Shown piece after piece: positions 21,011 to 31,788 of a stretch of 64,000 bases of DNA (position 1 is the first letter of the stretch; each line of letters begins with the position of its first letter). Location of the stretch: assembly GCA_023512835.1 (NCBI GenBank), contig CM042087.1:4622021-4686020 (forward strand), written 5' to 3'. The stretch comes from Taxillus chinensis (taxonomy: Eukaryota > Streptophyta > Magnoliopsida > Santalales > Loranthaceae). The notes under the pieces are model-generated. The model had not been told where the DNA came from. It was given only the letters and a program-made list of their open reading frames with translations, and made no database searches. The position numbers and the translations under genes are program-made.

Positions 21011-22660
21011 CCACGTGACATTACTGTTGTTTCGCCGCTTCTTTTGTTTGGGTTTTCTTGGGAGAGCCTCCTTTTAGATTTAGTCTTGTTTTGCTCAGAA
21101 CCCCTTTTATTAAACGACTTTATTTGATTATGATTCAAAGCATATCGATAGACCCAACATTCATGATAAGCCCATTTGATGGCAACACATAAGTACAACA
21201 GGCGTCTCTTAGATTTTCCTTTTTCACTCGGGGCCAATCCATTACGGGGACGCGCTCTTGGCCCTAAAGCCTCCTCCTGTTTTTCTTTTGGGGCTCAGCT
21301 TTTGGCTTTTACAGCCCTCCTCATCTTTAGTACGGCACCTTTGGAGGCGACTTGTTCCACGCTCAACAGGCCACAAAGAACCACCACGTTTGAGCTACAG
21401 AATGTTGGTTGTTTAGGAGGCCGAGGACCCAGGCTTGAGCAGGAGGTTGATGGTCCCAGGCAGGTTTGACAGTCGCCCCTAGGAGAGGCTATTTCCCGGA
21501 TTTTCCCTTACATTTTTTCCTTTTCCTGTTCATCATTTTCGAGCTTTTCCTATCTTTTAGCCAAGGGTTTACAATGATTTCCCTGACGCCGCCTTTCCTC
21601 CCCCCTTTTCGGTCTTTAATGCTTTTCCCTTTCCATATCTTTTGTCTTTGTTTTTAGTCTCTCATTCTTTTCATGTCACATGCAATAAGAGTTCTATTTA
21701 CTCAGAGCTCAGAGGTCCCTTTGCCAAGCCCCTTAAGGCCCACCCGGATCCCCTTTTCGGCCACTCTGTATTGTCCGCCCTTTCTCTTGCCTGCCGTATC
21801 CAGGGGAGCGGCAGTCCTTCACTTTTCTGGCCACCTTTCTTTGGACCGCATTCTGCCGGACCGTTCCCAAACCGGCCGGACCCCCCCTCCTTGGAACAGG
21901 CGCGCTTGATCCCTTTTCGCTTTCCGTAGGAATCGCCAGGATGCAGAGGGCACCCTTCCCGTCATGTCGGATCGCCCTATCATCTCCCGATGTTGCCCGA
22001 CTTGGGCCCCCTTTTCTTTTCCGAGCTATTTTCTCATCTTTGTCGAGTCTAACCCGCTTCGTGGCCGCAGCCTCTCCATATGTTCTTCAGGGGACCCCCT
22101 TTTTGCACGATCGGTTGTTTGGAGAGACACCGCAAGAGCAAAGACTTGTCTTGACCGGGAGGTGCTCCCCTCGGGCCAAGATCTTGCCCTCCGATAGATG
22201 CTTTCGTGATTCGCCCGTTATGATTAAAACCTCAGTTCTCTAGGCGATCACATTCCGATCGGCCACCCCTCAAGAGGTTCTTTGTCCCAAACTTTGTCTG
22301 CCCCGGCGTCGGAGCCTCGAATCCAGACGATGAACATAGCCAGAGCCTTTTCACAGCCACCGCCCTCTTTCATCTGGTAGTTCGACGCCTTTGGCCTCCT
22401 TCCCATGTTCTCCGATATCATCGTTGAATCTCGATGAAGACATGGCCACATAAGATGACAGGCACCATAAACATCTTCGCAGCTTTCCACGGAGAAAGCC
22501 GGTGAATTTGGGCTTTCTTAGAGAACCCGACCCGTGGTAGAAGCCGCCAGGTGTGGGGTCACATTTTCCCCCGATCGGAGGGCGGCACCCCGGAGTTAAG
22601 GCGGAAGCATCCGCTTTCTTCGGCCATTTCAGAAGAGGGGACTCTACTCGACTTGCCATC
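21011..22660 (-). pseudogene. Element C gag remnant
   Basis: The start is visible near 22637 on the minus strand (ATGGCCGAAGAAAGC, D: ATGGACGAAGAAAGC at 41715), followed by GCCTTAACTCCGG in both. GATGAGAAAATAGCTC near 22035 matches D at 41998. The distance between these points is about 600 bp here against 283 bp in D, so C keeps part of gag that D has lost. The rest, down to 21011, has no clear domain. No zinc knuckle could be read. Confidence 0.6.
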
Positions 22661-23640
22661 CCAGCCCGGCCAGGGGGAAGCTCTTATTCACTCTTTCTTT
22701 TCTCTCAGACAGACTTATCTGTTTAGATATCACGAGATCAAAGGAGTTTTTGTTTTATTCCAGTGACAACAAAATAGAAACAAAAAGTATTTTTTTTATC
22801 AAACCTCTCTTCCTTTTCACCCCCCCCTTCTCCTTTTTTGTTTTCTTCCCTTTCGTGTTTTTCAACCCGCCCTGCTAGTTCCCCCCACTCCCCCCCTACC
22901 GGCCAGACTTGGTTCTTTGCCTAGGTCCACCCGACCACGTCTCTCTACTCCGGCCACCTTTAGCTTTTGGAGCCTTCTCCTTTTCCCGCCCCCCCCCGTC
23001 ATTCACGCCTCCCCCCCCCCCCTTCCTTCCCCAGCCTTCCGCCCCCTCCTCCCTTTCCTCCCGTGTTCCTTCTCCGTTCCTTCTCCTCTCCCCCTTCCTC
23101 CCCTTTTTCCTCCTTTCTTGTCGTTTTTCTCCTACTCCCATCCCTCCTTCTTCCCCCCTTTGGCCCCCAACACGCCATCTCGGCTTCTCCAAATCCAACC
23201 CCCCTCCTCCCCCCCGTCTCCGGGTGGGGTTTTTTTTTTTTTTTTTTTTTTTTGTTTTGTTTTCATTCTTTTTTTTTTTTTTTTTTTTTGTTTTGTTTTT
23301 TTGTTTTTTTTTTTTTGTTTTTTTTTTTTTTTTTTTTTTTTTTTTTGTTTTTCTTTTTTCTTTCTTTTTTTTTTTTTTTTTTTTTGTTTTTTTTCCCTTT
23401 TTTTTTTTTTTTTTCCTTTTCTTTTTAGACACGTTCTCTTTTTTTTTTTTTTTTGTTTTTTTCTTTTAGTAACCAAAGAGGGGCCTTTTTCCCGGCTTCT
23501 CTTCTTTTCCCTTTTTTTTTTTTCCCTCTTTTTTGCGGCGCTTTTTTTTTTTTTGGGCCTCTTTTTTTTCCCCCCCCCTTTTTTTCTTTTTTTCCCCCCT
23601 TTTTTTTTTCTCCTCAGGGGCGAGGCAGCCATTTTGGAAT
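22661..23640 (-). repeat. Element C 5' LTR and homopolymer tract
   Basis: The 22665-22990 part is the direct-repeat partner of 13885-14230 and resembles the end of the element D LTR on the minus strand (AATAAAACAAAA near 22750). Next comes a pyrimidine-rich block, then 23230-23640, which is almost pure T with scattered G and C. The T tract may be genuine low-complexity LTR sequence or an assembly weak point. The true LTR start cannot be placed. Confidence 0.5.
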
Positions 23641-23689
23641 TGGTGGAGTTCGGCTTCTGCCCCCTTTTCGCCCCCCCACCGAAGGGGCA

Positions 23690-24622
23690 ACTAAGGTCGA
23701 AGGTCAACGGTCAACGGGTCGAAGGGTCGAAGGTCGGAGGTTGACAGGCTTCGAGGGTCCGTTGGTCGTAGGTCAAGGTTCGAAGGTTCGCTGGTCAAGG
23801 CGTCGCTGGTTCGTAAGTCACTGGTTGAAGGTTTATAAGCTTCGAGGGTCAAGGGTCGAAGGGTCGAAGGTCGGAGTGTCGGCAGTGGGGCTTCGAGGGT
23901 CAAGGGTCGAAGGGTCAAAGGTCGGAGTGTCGGCAGCGGGGCTTCGAGGCTTCGAGAGTTAGGGGGTTGTAGGGTTGAAGGGGCGAGTCGTAGGCCGGAG
24001 TGTCGGCAGCGGGGCTTCGAGGCTTCGAATCATCGAGGCTTCGAGGCTTCAAAGGTCAATGGGTCGAAGTGTCGGCAGGTCAACGGTCAACGGTCAACCT
24101 CGAAGTTTTTTTTGTTTTTTTAATTACCTTCTTACCCTTCACCTAAAATGCAAAAATGGATAACTTTCCAGGGATTGTTAGGGGAGATCTGTATTCGCCT
24201 AAATTGACGCTTTGAAGAATTTCGCATGGTCACCTTTTCAGGCGATTTGACCAGGGGCATTGACCATCTTTTGGCATGTTTTGACTTTCCCAACGAAAGT
24301 TGTTTTGGCCATAACTTCTTCATTTTAAGTCCGATTTGAGCTCGGTCAAGTGCGTTAATCTCTAATTTTCATCCTCTATCACCTGGTGTTGGTCTTGGGG
24401 CGCTTCAAGCTTCAAGGACTTGTAGTAGAAGTCATTAATTTTGGACTCCCCCATCCGTGTCAATTGTATCCATCTCGTGCAAATTGGGGTTAACATCAAT
24501 TCCAAACCATTCCTTGGAAGTATAGGATCATTGTGGACCTGTTCAACAAGGTATATGGCATGGGCAGAAAGGTATATCAAATGGGGTTAGTATGTCCAAC
24601 CCGGACAAAATGGGGTCCAACA
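23690..24622 (-). repeat. Element B 3' LTR, truncated
   Basis: It starts TGTTGGACCCCATTTTG at 24622 and matches the first 930 bp of the 5' LTR (36720-37651) including the TCGAAGG-rich array (23695-24105). It ends abruptly against the T-rich tract, so over 2 kb of this LTR is missing. Confidence 0.88.
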
Positions 24623-24637
24623 GCTGCCCCTCTTTGT
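24623..24637 (-). other. Element B polypurine tract
   Basis: On the minus strand CACAAAGAGGGGCAGC immediately precedes TGTTGG of the 3' LTR, the standard position of the plus-strand primer. The same purine pattern is typical for Tat/Ogre elements. Confidence 0.85.
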
Positions 24638-24857
24638 GCACTGTTTGTATACAAACGGCGTACAAAGATAAAAAGGGAGTCATTTTCGACAGGTTGGAAC
24701 ACTTACCTGACTTACCTAGCACAGGGGAAGAGTAGAATGCGATATTTGGGTCTGTCCCCGAGAGGCAAAAAGGGCTTCACAGGTCGGTGGACTTGGATAA
24801 TACTTTGATAAGGCATCTGAGGCTGCCTACAATGTAAAGATATGGGAGATTGAAAGC

Positions 24858-25640
24858 CTACAACAATGACAGGCGTGAACTGAAAAAGAGAGCCTTCGAC
24901 AACGATAGACTTTGGTTAAAAAATAAAAAGCCCACAGCAATGATAGGCTTGAACTGAAAAGTGAAAAGGCCCACAAAAATGGTGAGCGTGAACTAAAAAT
25001 TGAAAGGCCCACAGCAACGATAGGCTCGAATTGAAAATAGATAGCCCACAGCAACGATACGCTTGAATTGGAAATGGATAGCCCACAGCAACGATACGCT
25101 TGAATTGGAAATGGATAGCCCACAACAATGATAGGCTTGAACTGAAAAATGGAAAAGGCCCACAACAATGATGGGCGTGAACTAAAAATTGAAAGGCCCA
25201 CAGCAACGATAGGCTCGAATTGAAAATGGATAGCCCATAGCAACGATAGGCTTGAATTGAAAATGGATAGCCCACAGCAATGATAGGCTTGAATTGAAAA
25301 TGGAAAAGCCCACAGCAACAACAAACGTAAACTAAAAATGGAAAAGCCCACAGCAACGATAGGCTTAAATTGAAAAATGGAAAGCCCACAGCAACGATAG
25401 GCTTGAAGTGAAGATGGAAAGCCTACAGCAACGATAGGCTTGAATAAAAAATCGAAAGGCCCACAGCAATGATAGGTTCGAATTGAAAATGAAAAGCCCA
25501 CAGCAATGATAGGCTTAAATTGAAAATGGAAAAGCCCACATCAATGATAGGCTTAAATTGAAAATGGAAAAGCCCACAACAACGATAGGCTTGAATTGGA
25601 AATGAAAAGCCCACAGCAACGATAGGCTTAAACTGGAAAG
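24858..25640. repeat. 38 bp minisatellite in the element B 3' region
   Basis: About 21 units of 34-39 bp, each beginning GCCCACAGCAACGATAGGC followed by TTGAATTGAAAATGGAAA variants. It lies between integrase and the 3' LTR. Long open frames through it (LLWAFHFQF-like peptide repeats on the minus strand) come from the repeat and are not supported as genes. Minisatellites in this position are known for Ogre elements. Confidence 0.9.
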
Positions 25641-26871
25641 ACTTGTTGGAGACATCAATTGGTATTTGGGGAAATGCCTTAAGGAATTGGTGAGTTTGGG
25701 AAGTAACCCAATTTGGGCTCCCTCTACGAGTTCACTCAAGGAGATCGCTCTACGAGGTGACCCAAAAGGGGAAAAGGTTTGTTCAAGTGCCAAAAGGATG
25801 TGTTTAGAGCTTGGGGAAATTGCAAAGAAAGAGTTGTATAGTTGAACAAAGAAAGCTAGGATAGCTTGATGAGAAGCTTGCTGAGTATGAGCTCCTAGGA
25901 TCATCAGAGGCGGCGACATTCCTGAAATTACAGAGTATGCTAAATGTATACAAATGATGTATGGACTGCAATGTGTTGTATGCAGGGATGCATAAACCTC
26001 AACCTGTAGTGCCATATGATGCCATGTGATGTGATGCGATGTATGCATCGAATGCAATGTGATGTATCACTGAGGGTTTGGCCAGGACTAGAGATCTATC
26101 TCAATGCTGTTGGAGAGGTTGGCTAACATTCAACTTGTTAGGGAACAATGTTCTCTTTGGATGGGGAGTCCATTCTGTCTTTGCTGGGGAACTCCCTTTT
26201 GTGCATGAAGGGTCTGTTAAATTTAGCTTCGCCATATTAAGGAGCTTGACTTGATGGCTTCTCTGGGGATAATGATATTCTGTGGAGATATGAGTACTCT
26301 GAGTTGGGGGCTTAATTTGTTTGGGGATTTTGAGCTTGACCCTACTCATAAGGTAATGCCAATGGATCCCACTGGGGATTTAAGATATTCTATTTAAATG
26401 TGAAATGAAGATGATGTAACATGATTAAAGAGATAAAAAAGGATTTTTGCTGGTTTGATTCACAAAACATATTTATATCATAAAAAGTATCCTATTGTTA
26501 TAATCTGATGAACAGAATTACAAGTCCTTAAAAAGTATAATATACAAATTTGATTCGAGCGTGCTGCAGGTTTGACCAAGTCTTCCACTGTTTGCAGCCG
26601 CTGTTTTTGGATGATGTTGTCTCCACTGTTTGCAAAGGACCTTATTTGTTGTGGTCCTAATCCTTTCAGATTCTGACTGATTTCATCCTTTCAAGATTTA
26701 TTGTTGGCTTTGTATTTTACCCTTGGTGCCCTTTCGGGTTTTCACCAAGTCCGCCTTTGTTTTCTTTTTTTGTCTTTTGTTGGAGCTTTGTATTTTACCC
26801 TTGGTGCCCTTTCGGGTTTTCACCAAGTCCGCTCATTAGAGGAATTAGACTCTTGTTGGGAGGTATGAGAG
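25641..26871 (-). other. Element B 3' untranslated region
   Basis: No domain is seen. It holds an exact-looking direct repeat of about 50 bp (GCTTTGTATTTTACCCTTGG at 26707 and 26785, period 78 bp) and AT-rich sequence. It lies between the integrase stop and the minisatellite. Confidence 0.6.
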
Positions 26872-27990
26872 TTAAGCATAAAACCTTTTGGCGGTGTCAC
26901 TATTCACTAGATTAGGAAGCTCATCTCCGTCCATTTTGGCAAGGATCAATGCACCTCCCGAGAATGCTTTTTTCACAACATATGGGCCTTCATAATTGGG
27001 AGTCCACTTGCCTTGATGGTCATGCTGAATTGGCAAGATCTTTTTGAGGACAAGATCACCTTCTTGAAAGCTTCTGGGCTTCACCTTTTTAAGGTAACTA
27101 TTGATCATTCTTTGTTGATACAACTGTCCTCTGCAAACTGCTGCCAAGCGCTTGCCTTCGATTAAATTCAACTGCTCATAACGACTTTGGGCTCATTCTG
27201 CTTCTTCGAGCTGAGCATCCTTAAGTACTCGGAGGGAGGCCATCTCCACTTCGACCGGTAGAACTGCTTCTATGCCATAGACCAAAGAAAATAGAGTTGC
27301 CCCGGTCGAGGTACGCACTGAGGTACGATAAGCATGCAAAGCGTATGGTAGCTTCTCGTGCCAATCTTTGTATTTTTCAGTCATCTTTCTGATAATGTTC
27401 TTGATGTTCTTGTTGGCTGCCTCGACTGCTCCATTCATCTTTGGGCGATAGGGGGTCGAGTTGCGGTGTTGAATTTTGTATGTTTCACACAACTTCCCTA
27501 TCGTCCGACTGTTCAAATTGGCAGCATTATCCGTTATGATTTGCTCGGGAAGCCCATATCGGCATATGATGTTGTTCCGCATAAATCGAAGTACTACAGC
27601 CTATGATGCTCCTTCTACCCACTTGGTGAAGTAATCAATGGCTACCAAAATGAAACGATGACCATTAGAAGCTTTTGGAGATATTGGTCCGATAACGTCA
27701 ATGCCCCAAAGCGAGAACGGCCACGGGAAAACCATCACGTGTAGTTTGGACGGCGGTACTTGGATCTTGTCGCCATAAATTTGACACTTGAGGCATTTGC
27801 GCACATATTCAATGCAATCTTTTTCCATGGTGACCCAATAATAGCCCATTCGCATGATCTGTCTTGTTAATGCATGTTCATTTGCATGTGAACCACATTC
27901 CCCTTCGTGCACTTCTTTCATTATTTGTGTCGATTCTTCTTTTGCCACACACCGCAATAATACCATGTCATGGTTTCTCTTATACAGAAT
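26872..27990 (-). pseudogene. Element B integrase
   Basis: The HHCC zinc finger is read as GECGSHANEHALTRQIMRMG and CLKCQIYG (about 27905-27775). The catalytic core has all three acidic residues: WGIDVIGPI near 27695, IITDNAANLN near 27545 and MNGAVEAANKN near 27445. The C-terminal domain is GKWTPNYEGPYVVKKAFSGG near 26985 and the ORF ends at 26872. TAG at 27601 and TGA at 27193 interrupt an otherwise constant frame. Both stops fit C-to-T type changes of methylated DNA. This is the best preserved integrase in the window. Confidence 0.9.
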
Positions 27991-28580
27991 CGAGCCATCA
28001 AGATAATAGTTGGATGCTGACCTTCGGATATTTTTTTTATCAGACTCAAAGGCCTCTGCTGGGTATTCTTGCTTAAGCAAATACTGTTTGACGTCCTCAA
28101 ACCAAGGTTTTTCTTCAGTATTTCCTTCAATGGCCATGCAATGTGCAGGAGCATCTTGTATACGGATATCGAAAGACTGGACTTCCAACTTTGTGTCTAG
28201 TCGAAGGGGGGCGGCTAGAGTGGCCAACGCATCAGGAATCTGATTGTATTCCCTGGGCATATGCTCAAACGTGATGTCTTCAAATTGCTCGGCTAACTCC
28301 GTAACGTGCTTCCGATATGGGATTAATTTGTGGTTTCGAGTCTCCCATTCACCCCTTACTTGAAAAATGACGAGTGCCGAATCGCCAAACACTCGTAATT
28401 TTTTGATTCCTTTGTTAATGGCTTCTTGAAGTCCCATCGCACAAGCCTCATATTCTGCTACATTGTTTGTACAAGGGAAGGTTAGCTTTGCCGCCATGGG
28501 GAAATGTTCGCCTTTTTGGGATATCAGGATGGCCCCAACACCGTGACCTAAGAGACTGGAGGCTCCATCAAACCACATCG
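27991..28580 (-). pseudogene. Element B additional (archaeal-type) RNase H
   Basis: The ORF opening at 28578 encodes WFDGASSLLGHGVGAIL (first Asp), NNVAEYEACAMGL (Glu) and VFGDSALVIFQV (second Asp), then YNQIPDALATLA. This is the second RNase H placed after the gypsy one, a diagnostic acquisition of the Tat lineage. It is continuous with the integrase zinc finger in the same ORF (to 27601). A TGA at 28582 separates it from the upstream RT/RNase H ORF without changing frame. Confidence 0.9.
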
Positions 28581-28581
28581 T

Positions 28582-29850
28582 TCATATGTCTGATACTTCG
28601 GCCAAAATGATGTTGATGTGCTCATCTGGGAAGCCAATAGTCATGGGCTCATAATCTTCTAGTGCTCTGTCTGCCAAGTAATCAGCTATTGCGCTTCCTT
28701 TTATAGCCTTTTGTGGCACGTAGATGATATCATACTCCGATAGGACCAATTGCCATTTGGCAATTCTTCCAGAGATGGATGGCTTTTCCAAAAGATATTT
28801 GAGTGGATCATGCCTCAAAATCAGCCATGTGGTATGATAAAGAGTGTATTGCCTCAATCGTCTTGTTATCCAAACAAGGGCACAACATGTCTTTTCCAAC
28901 GGTGTGTAATTCGTTTCGTTGATGGTGAACTTCTTGCTCAGATAATAAATGGCCTGCTCCTTCTTGCCTGTAGAGTCATGTTGCCGCAAGACACAACCTA
29001 TTGAGGACCCTTGGACAGTCAAGTACAAGATCAAAGGTCTATCTGGTACTGGTGGGACCAAAACAGGTGGATTGGACAGATATTGTTTGATCATGTCAAA
29101 AGCTTCTTGACATTTGTCATTCCAAATTTCTGGATTGTTCTTCAGTAAAGTCTTGAAAATGGGTTCACATGTGGCTGTCAATTGGGAAATAAATCGGGCA
29201 ATGTAATTCAGTCGCCCTAGGAATCCTCTAACCTCCTTGATGGTCCGTGGTGGCGGAATCTCTTGGATAGCTTGAACTTTATCTGGATCGATTTCAACTC
29301 CTTTTTGGCTCACAATGAAACCCAACAATTTTCCCGACATGGCTCCGAAAGTGCATTTTTCGGGGTTCAATTTCAGTTGATATTTCCGTAGCCTGTTGAA
29401 GAGCTTGCGGAGTACCTCAATATGATCTTCAGTGCTTCGTGAGTTGGCTATCATGTCGTCCACATATACTTCGACTTCCTTATGCATCATATCGTGGAAT
29501 AGAGTCACCATGGCTCGCTTATAGGTGGCTCCTGCGTTCTTTAGACCAAATGGCATCACATTATAGCAGAAAGTGCCCCAAAGTGTCGTGAATGTGGTCC
29601 TCTCTTTGTGTTCGGGGGCCATACGAATTTGATTATAGCCCGAGAAACCATACATGAATGAGAATAGAGCATGCTTTGCCGTATTATCCACTAGCGTATC
29701 AATGTGAGGAAGTGGGAAGTTATCCTTTGGACTAGCCCAATTCAAATCTTTATAATCAACGCACATGCGGACCTTGCCTCCTTTCTTCGGTACTGGTACA
29801 ACATTGGCCACCCATTCTGGGTAATGGGAGACACTTAAGAAATCTGCGTC
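28582..29850 (-). pseudogene. Element B RT and gypsy-type RNase H
   Basis: A 409-codon open frame (29811-28582) holds VRMCVDYKDLNWASPKDNFP, MPFGLKNAGATYKRAM, VEVYVDDMIANS (catalytic Asp pair intact), FLGRLNYIARFISQL, and an RNase H-like tail (IGCVLRQH, TPLEKTCCALVW, AIADYLADRA). One TGA at 29851 breaks the link to the N-terminal part. The catalytic centre is intact, which is unusual in this window. Confidence 0.92.
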
Positions 29851-30319
29851 TCATTGCTTTCTCACCTCTTCTTTAATCTTCAGTAGCATCTCCGGTCTCA
29901 TTCTTCTCAATTTCTGCTGAACTGGCTTGCATTCCGGCCTCACTGTTATGTGATGCTGCACTATGTCTATGTCTAATCCTGGCGTATCTTGATACGACCA
30001 TGCAAAAACATCTATGTAGCTCCTTAACAGGTCAATTAATTGCTTCTTGATGTCGGTAGCTGTTAAGGATCCCACCCTCAATCCTCTTGGTTTGGCAATC
30101 GTCCCCAAATTCACCGTTTCTACTGGGTCTTCACTTGGAATGGATAAATGGTCTTCCCTTTCCAATAGGCGTATAATCTCCCCTGGTAGCTCAGGTGTCT
30201 CCTCTACCTCATTCTTGTCAACTTCAAACACGGGCCGCTCCCAGTTTGGACTTTGGTCAAACCTTAGGCATCTCGTTTCGCTTTCGCATATGACGTTTTC
30301 ATTGACATTGTGATACATG
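29851..30319 (-). pseudogene. Element B segment between intron and RT
   Basis: Minus-strand frame continuous with RT. It encodes PVFEVDKNEVEETPELPGEI and DVFAWSYQDTPGLD, then PVQQKLRRMRPEMLLKIKEE, the RT N-terminal extension of Tat elements (the VFAWSYxDMPG-type block). An open frame extends upstream of 30319 but loses coding character there, which fits an intron. Confidence 0.75.
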
Positions 30320-30501
30320 CTTATAAGAGAATTACAAGTTGGTAACCAAATATGATATGCATATGTTATGAATGGAATGCTCCGTGAAAGATTTGAAGAA
30401 AAGTGCAATCTATTGAAAAGCTTTTCATAAAAACAAATGTTCACCGCTTCAAAAGACATCAAAATAGAATACATTAAATCCAGTGACCCCGTAAGCATTA
30501 C
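30320..30501 (-). other. Probable intron between protease and RT of element B
   Basis: The upstream coding block (ending NNWTSLDIPI) and the downstream block (starting near MYHNVNENV) are in different frames, separated by AT-rich non-coding-like sequence. A GTAATG donor at 30501 and a pyrimidine-rich TTCTCTTATAAG acceptor at 30320 define 182 bp. Removal would put both blocks in one frame. An intron at this junction is a described property of Ogre elements. The exact sites are my choice among several. Confidence 0.5.
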
Positions 30502-31788
30502 ATTATGGGGATGTCCAGGCTGGTCCAATTGTTTAATGGATGGTTGGGATCCTCTCGCATCACCAGAGTCATCTCGCTCAGCACCTTCTTGTCTGCATCC
30601 AATACGGCTACAAACTCAGGCACGGGCTCAAGTTGGCTTTTATGGATGAATCCTCCACTCCGGAATGTAACATTCAAGGGGGGAAAGCTTCTCTTTTCTT
30701 CTTGAACTGCCCTTTTTTGCAATCTTGCCATCCTGCTTTCTTTCTTTTTGATAGCTACCCTCTGTCTATCAGCTCTAGTAGGCATGTAGCCCAGCCCAAA
30801 TTTCTCAGTATTTTCTCGGATGGTCAGGGGTTTCTGGATTCCTTGAGCCTTTGGACCTAATCCTTATGGATTCCCCTGGATTGTACCCTTGCTTGATCAT
30901 GGTGGTTGCAACCATCTTTGATGCCTTTGAGAGGTGATAGCTTGGTATAGAAGTGATGTTCATGACCTCAAAGGATCGATAGGAACATTCCGGTACATCC
31001 TCGTTGTTTTTAATATAAGGTACTGATGCCAGTTTGGTGACAAGGAAACTTGTCTCTCCAGAGACGCAAATGAGCTGGTCTCCCATCACAAATTTCATCT
31101 TTTGGTGGAGACTTGACGGCACTGCCCCTGCCATGTGGATCCAGGGTCTTCCCAACAAACAGCTGTAATATGGCGTGATGTCCATCACCTAAAATTCTAT
31201 CGTAAAAGTAGTTGGCCCAATCATGAGTGGAATATCCAGAGTTCCCACCACGTCACGCTTTCCTCCGTCGAATGCACGTACCTTCATCGTATAGGGACGC
31301 ATATAGGATGCATCAATTGCAAGTTGCTGCAGTATATGCAAGGGCATAATGTTCAAGGCAGAGCCGTTGTCAATGAGTACACGGGCTATGGTGTGCTCCT
31401 TACATTTGACCATGATATGCAAAGCTTTTATGTGCCCATTTCCTTCTGGGGGTAGCTCGTCATCTCCAAAGCTAATGACGTTATTCATGATGAGGTTACT
31501 AGTGAGTCTATCTACATTCGCGACTGAGATAGTTAGAGGAACGTAAGCTTGGCTCAGGACTTTCAATAGTACTTCCCGGTGAGGTTGGGAATCCATCATT
31601 AATGAGAGCAATGAGATGCGAGCCGGTTGTCGACTTAGCTGATCCACAATATTATACTTACTCTGCTTCATGAGCTTCAGGAATTCAAATGTCTCTTTTT
31701 CAGTGACTGGTGCTCCTTTCTTTGTTGCCTCCAGCGTTGGCTTAATTTCTAATTCCACTGTATTCTCCTTCCTTGCTTTGTCTGCCAT
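30502..31788 (-). pseudogene. Element B aspartic protease region
   Basis: ORF 31788-31189 contains the protease active site VLIDNGSALNIMP near 31360. After a TAG at 31189 it continues as YYSCLLGRPWIHMAGAVPS (31170-31110). A frameshift near 30865 moves the frame for GLGYMPTRADRQR and for the downstream block to NNWTSL at 30540. The DxGSA active site and the LLGRPW block identify a Tat-type retropepsin that processes Gag-Pol. Confidence 0.85.

Larger units (their letters stand above)
13870..23640 (-). mobile_element. Eroded SIRE-type Ty1/copia element C
   Basis: At first sight this GC-rich stretch looks unique, but read on the minus strand it aligns in order with SIRE element D (41380-61085): LTR end, gag start, Pol blocks, RNase H end and env-position ORF. 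Examples are AAGTTTGAAATGAGCATGATGG (split here as AAGTTTGAAATG and AGCATGATGG) near 18960 against 52670, and GTATGG then TTGAAGCAAGCT near 19130 against 52462. The copy is shortened by many small deletions, so no ORF survives. Both LTRs are recognisable at about 13870 and 22670. Outer limits are approximate. Confidence 0.8.

Noticed and set aside
22896..23744. Long open frames of 150-275 codons on both strands (Lys-rich or Phe-rich)
   Set aside because: They are translations of a T homopolymer tract; no domain, no start context and the same on both strands.
23691..24060. Open frames rich in Arg, Leu, Ser and Thr in the TCGAAGG arrays (also near 36730-37128 and 44500-44811)
   Set aside because: Periodic low-complexity repeats inside Ogre LTRs produce them; three arrays give different proteins.
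24858..25640. CRISPR-like array of 38 bp repeats
   Set aside because: Units are contiguous with no spacers and lie in the 3' region of an Ogre retrotransposon in a plant genome.
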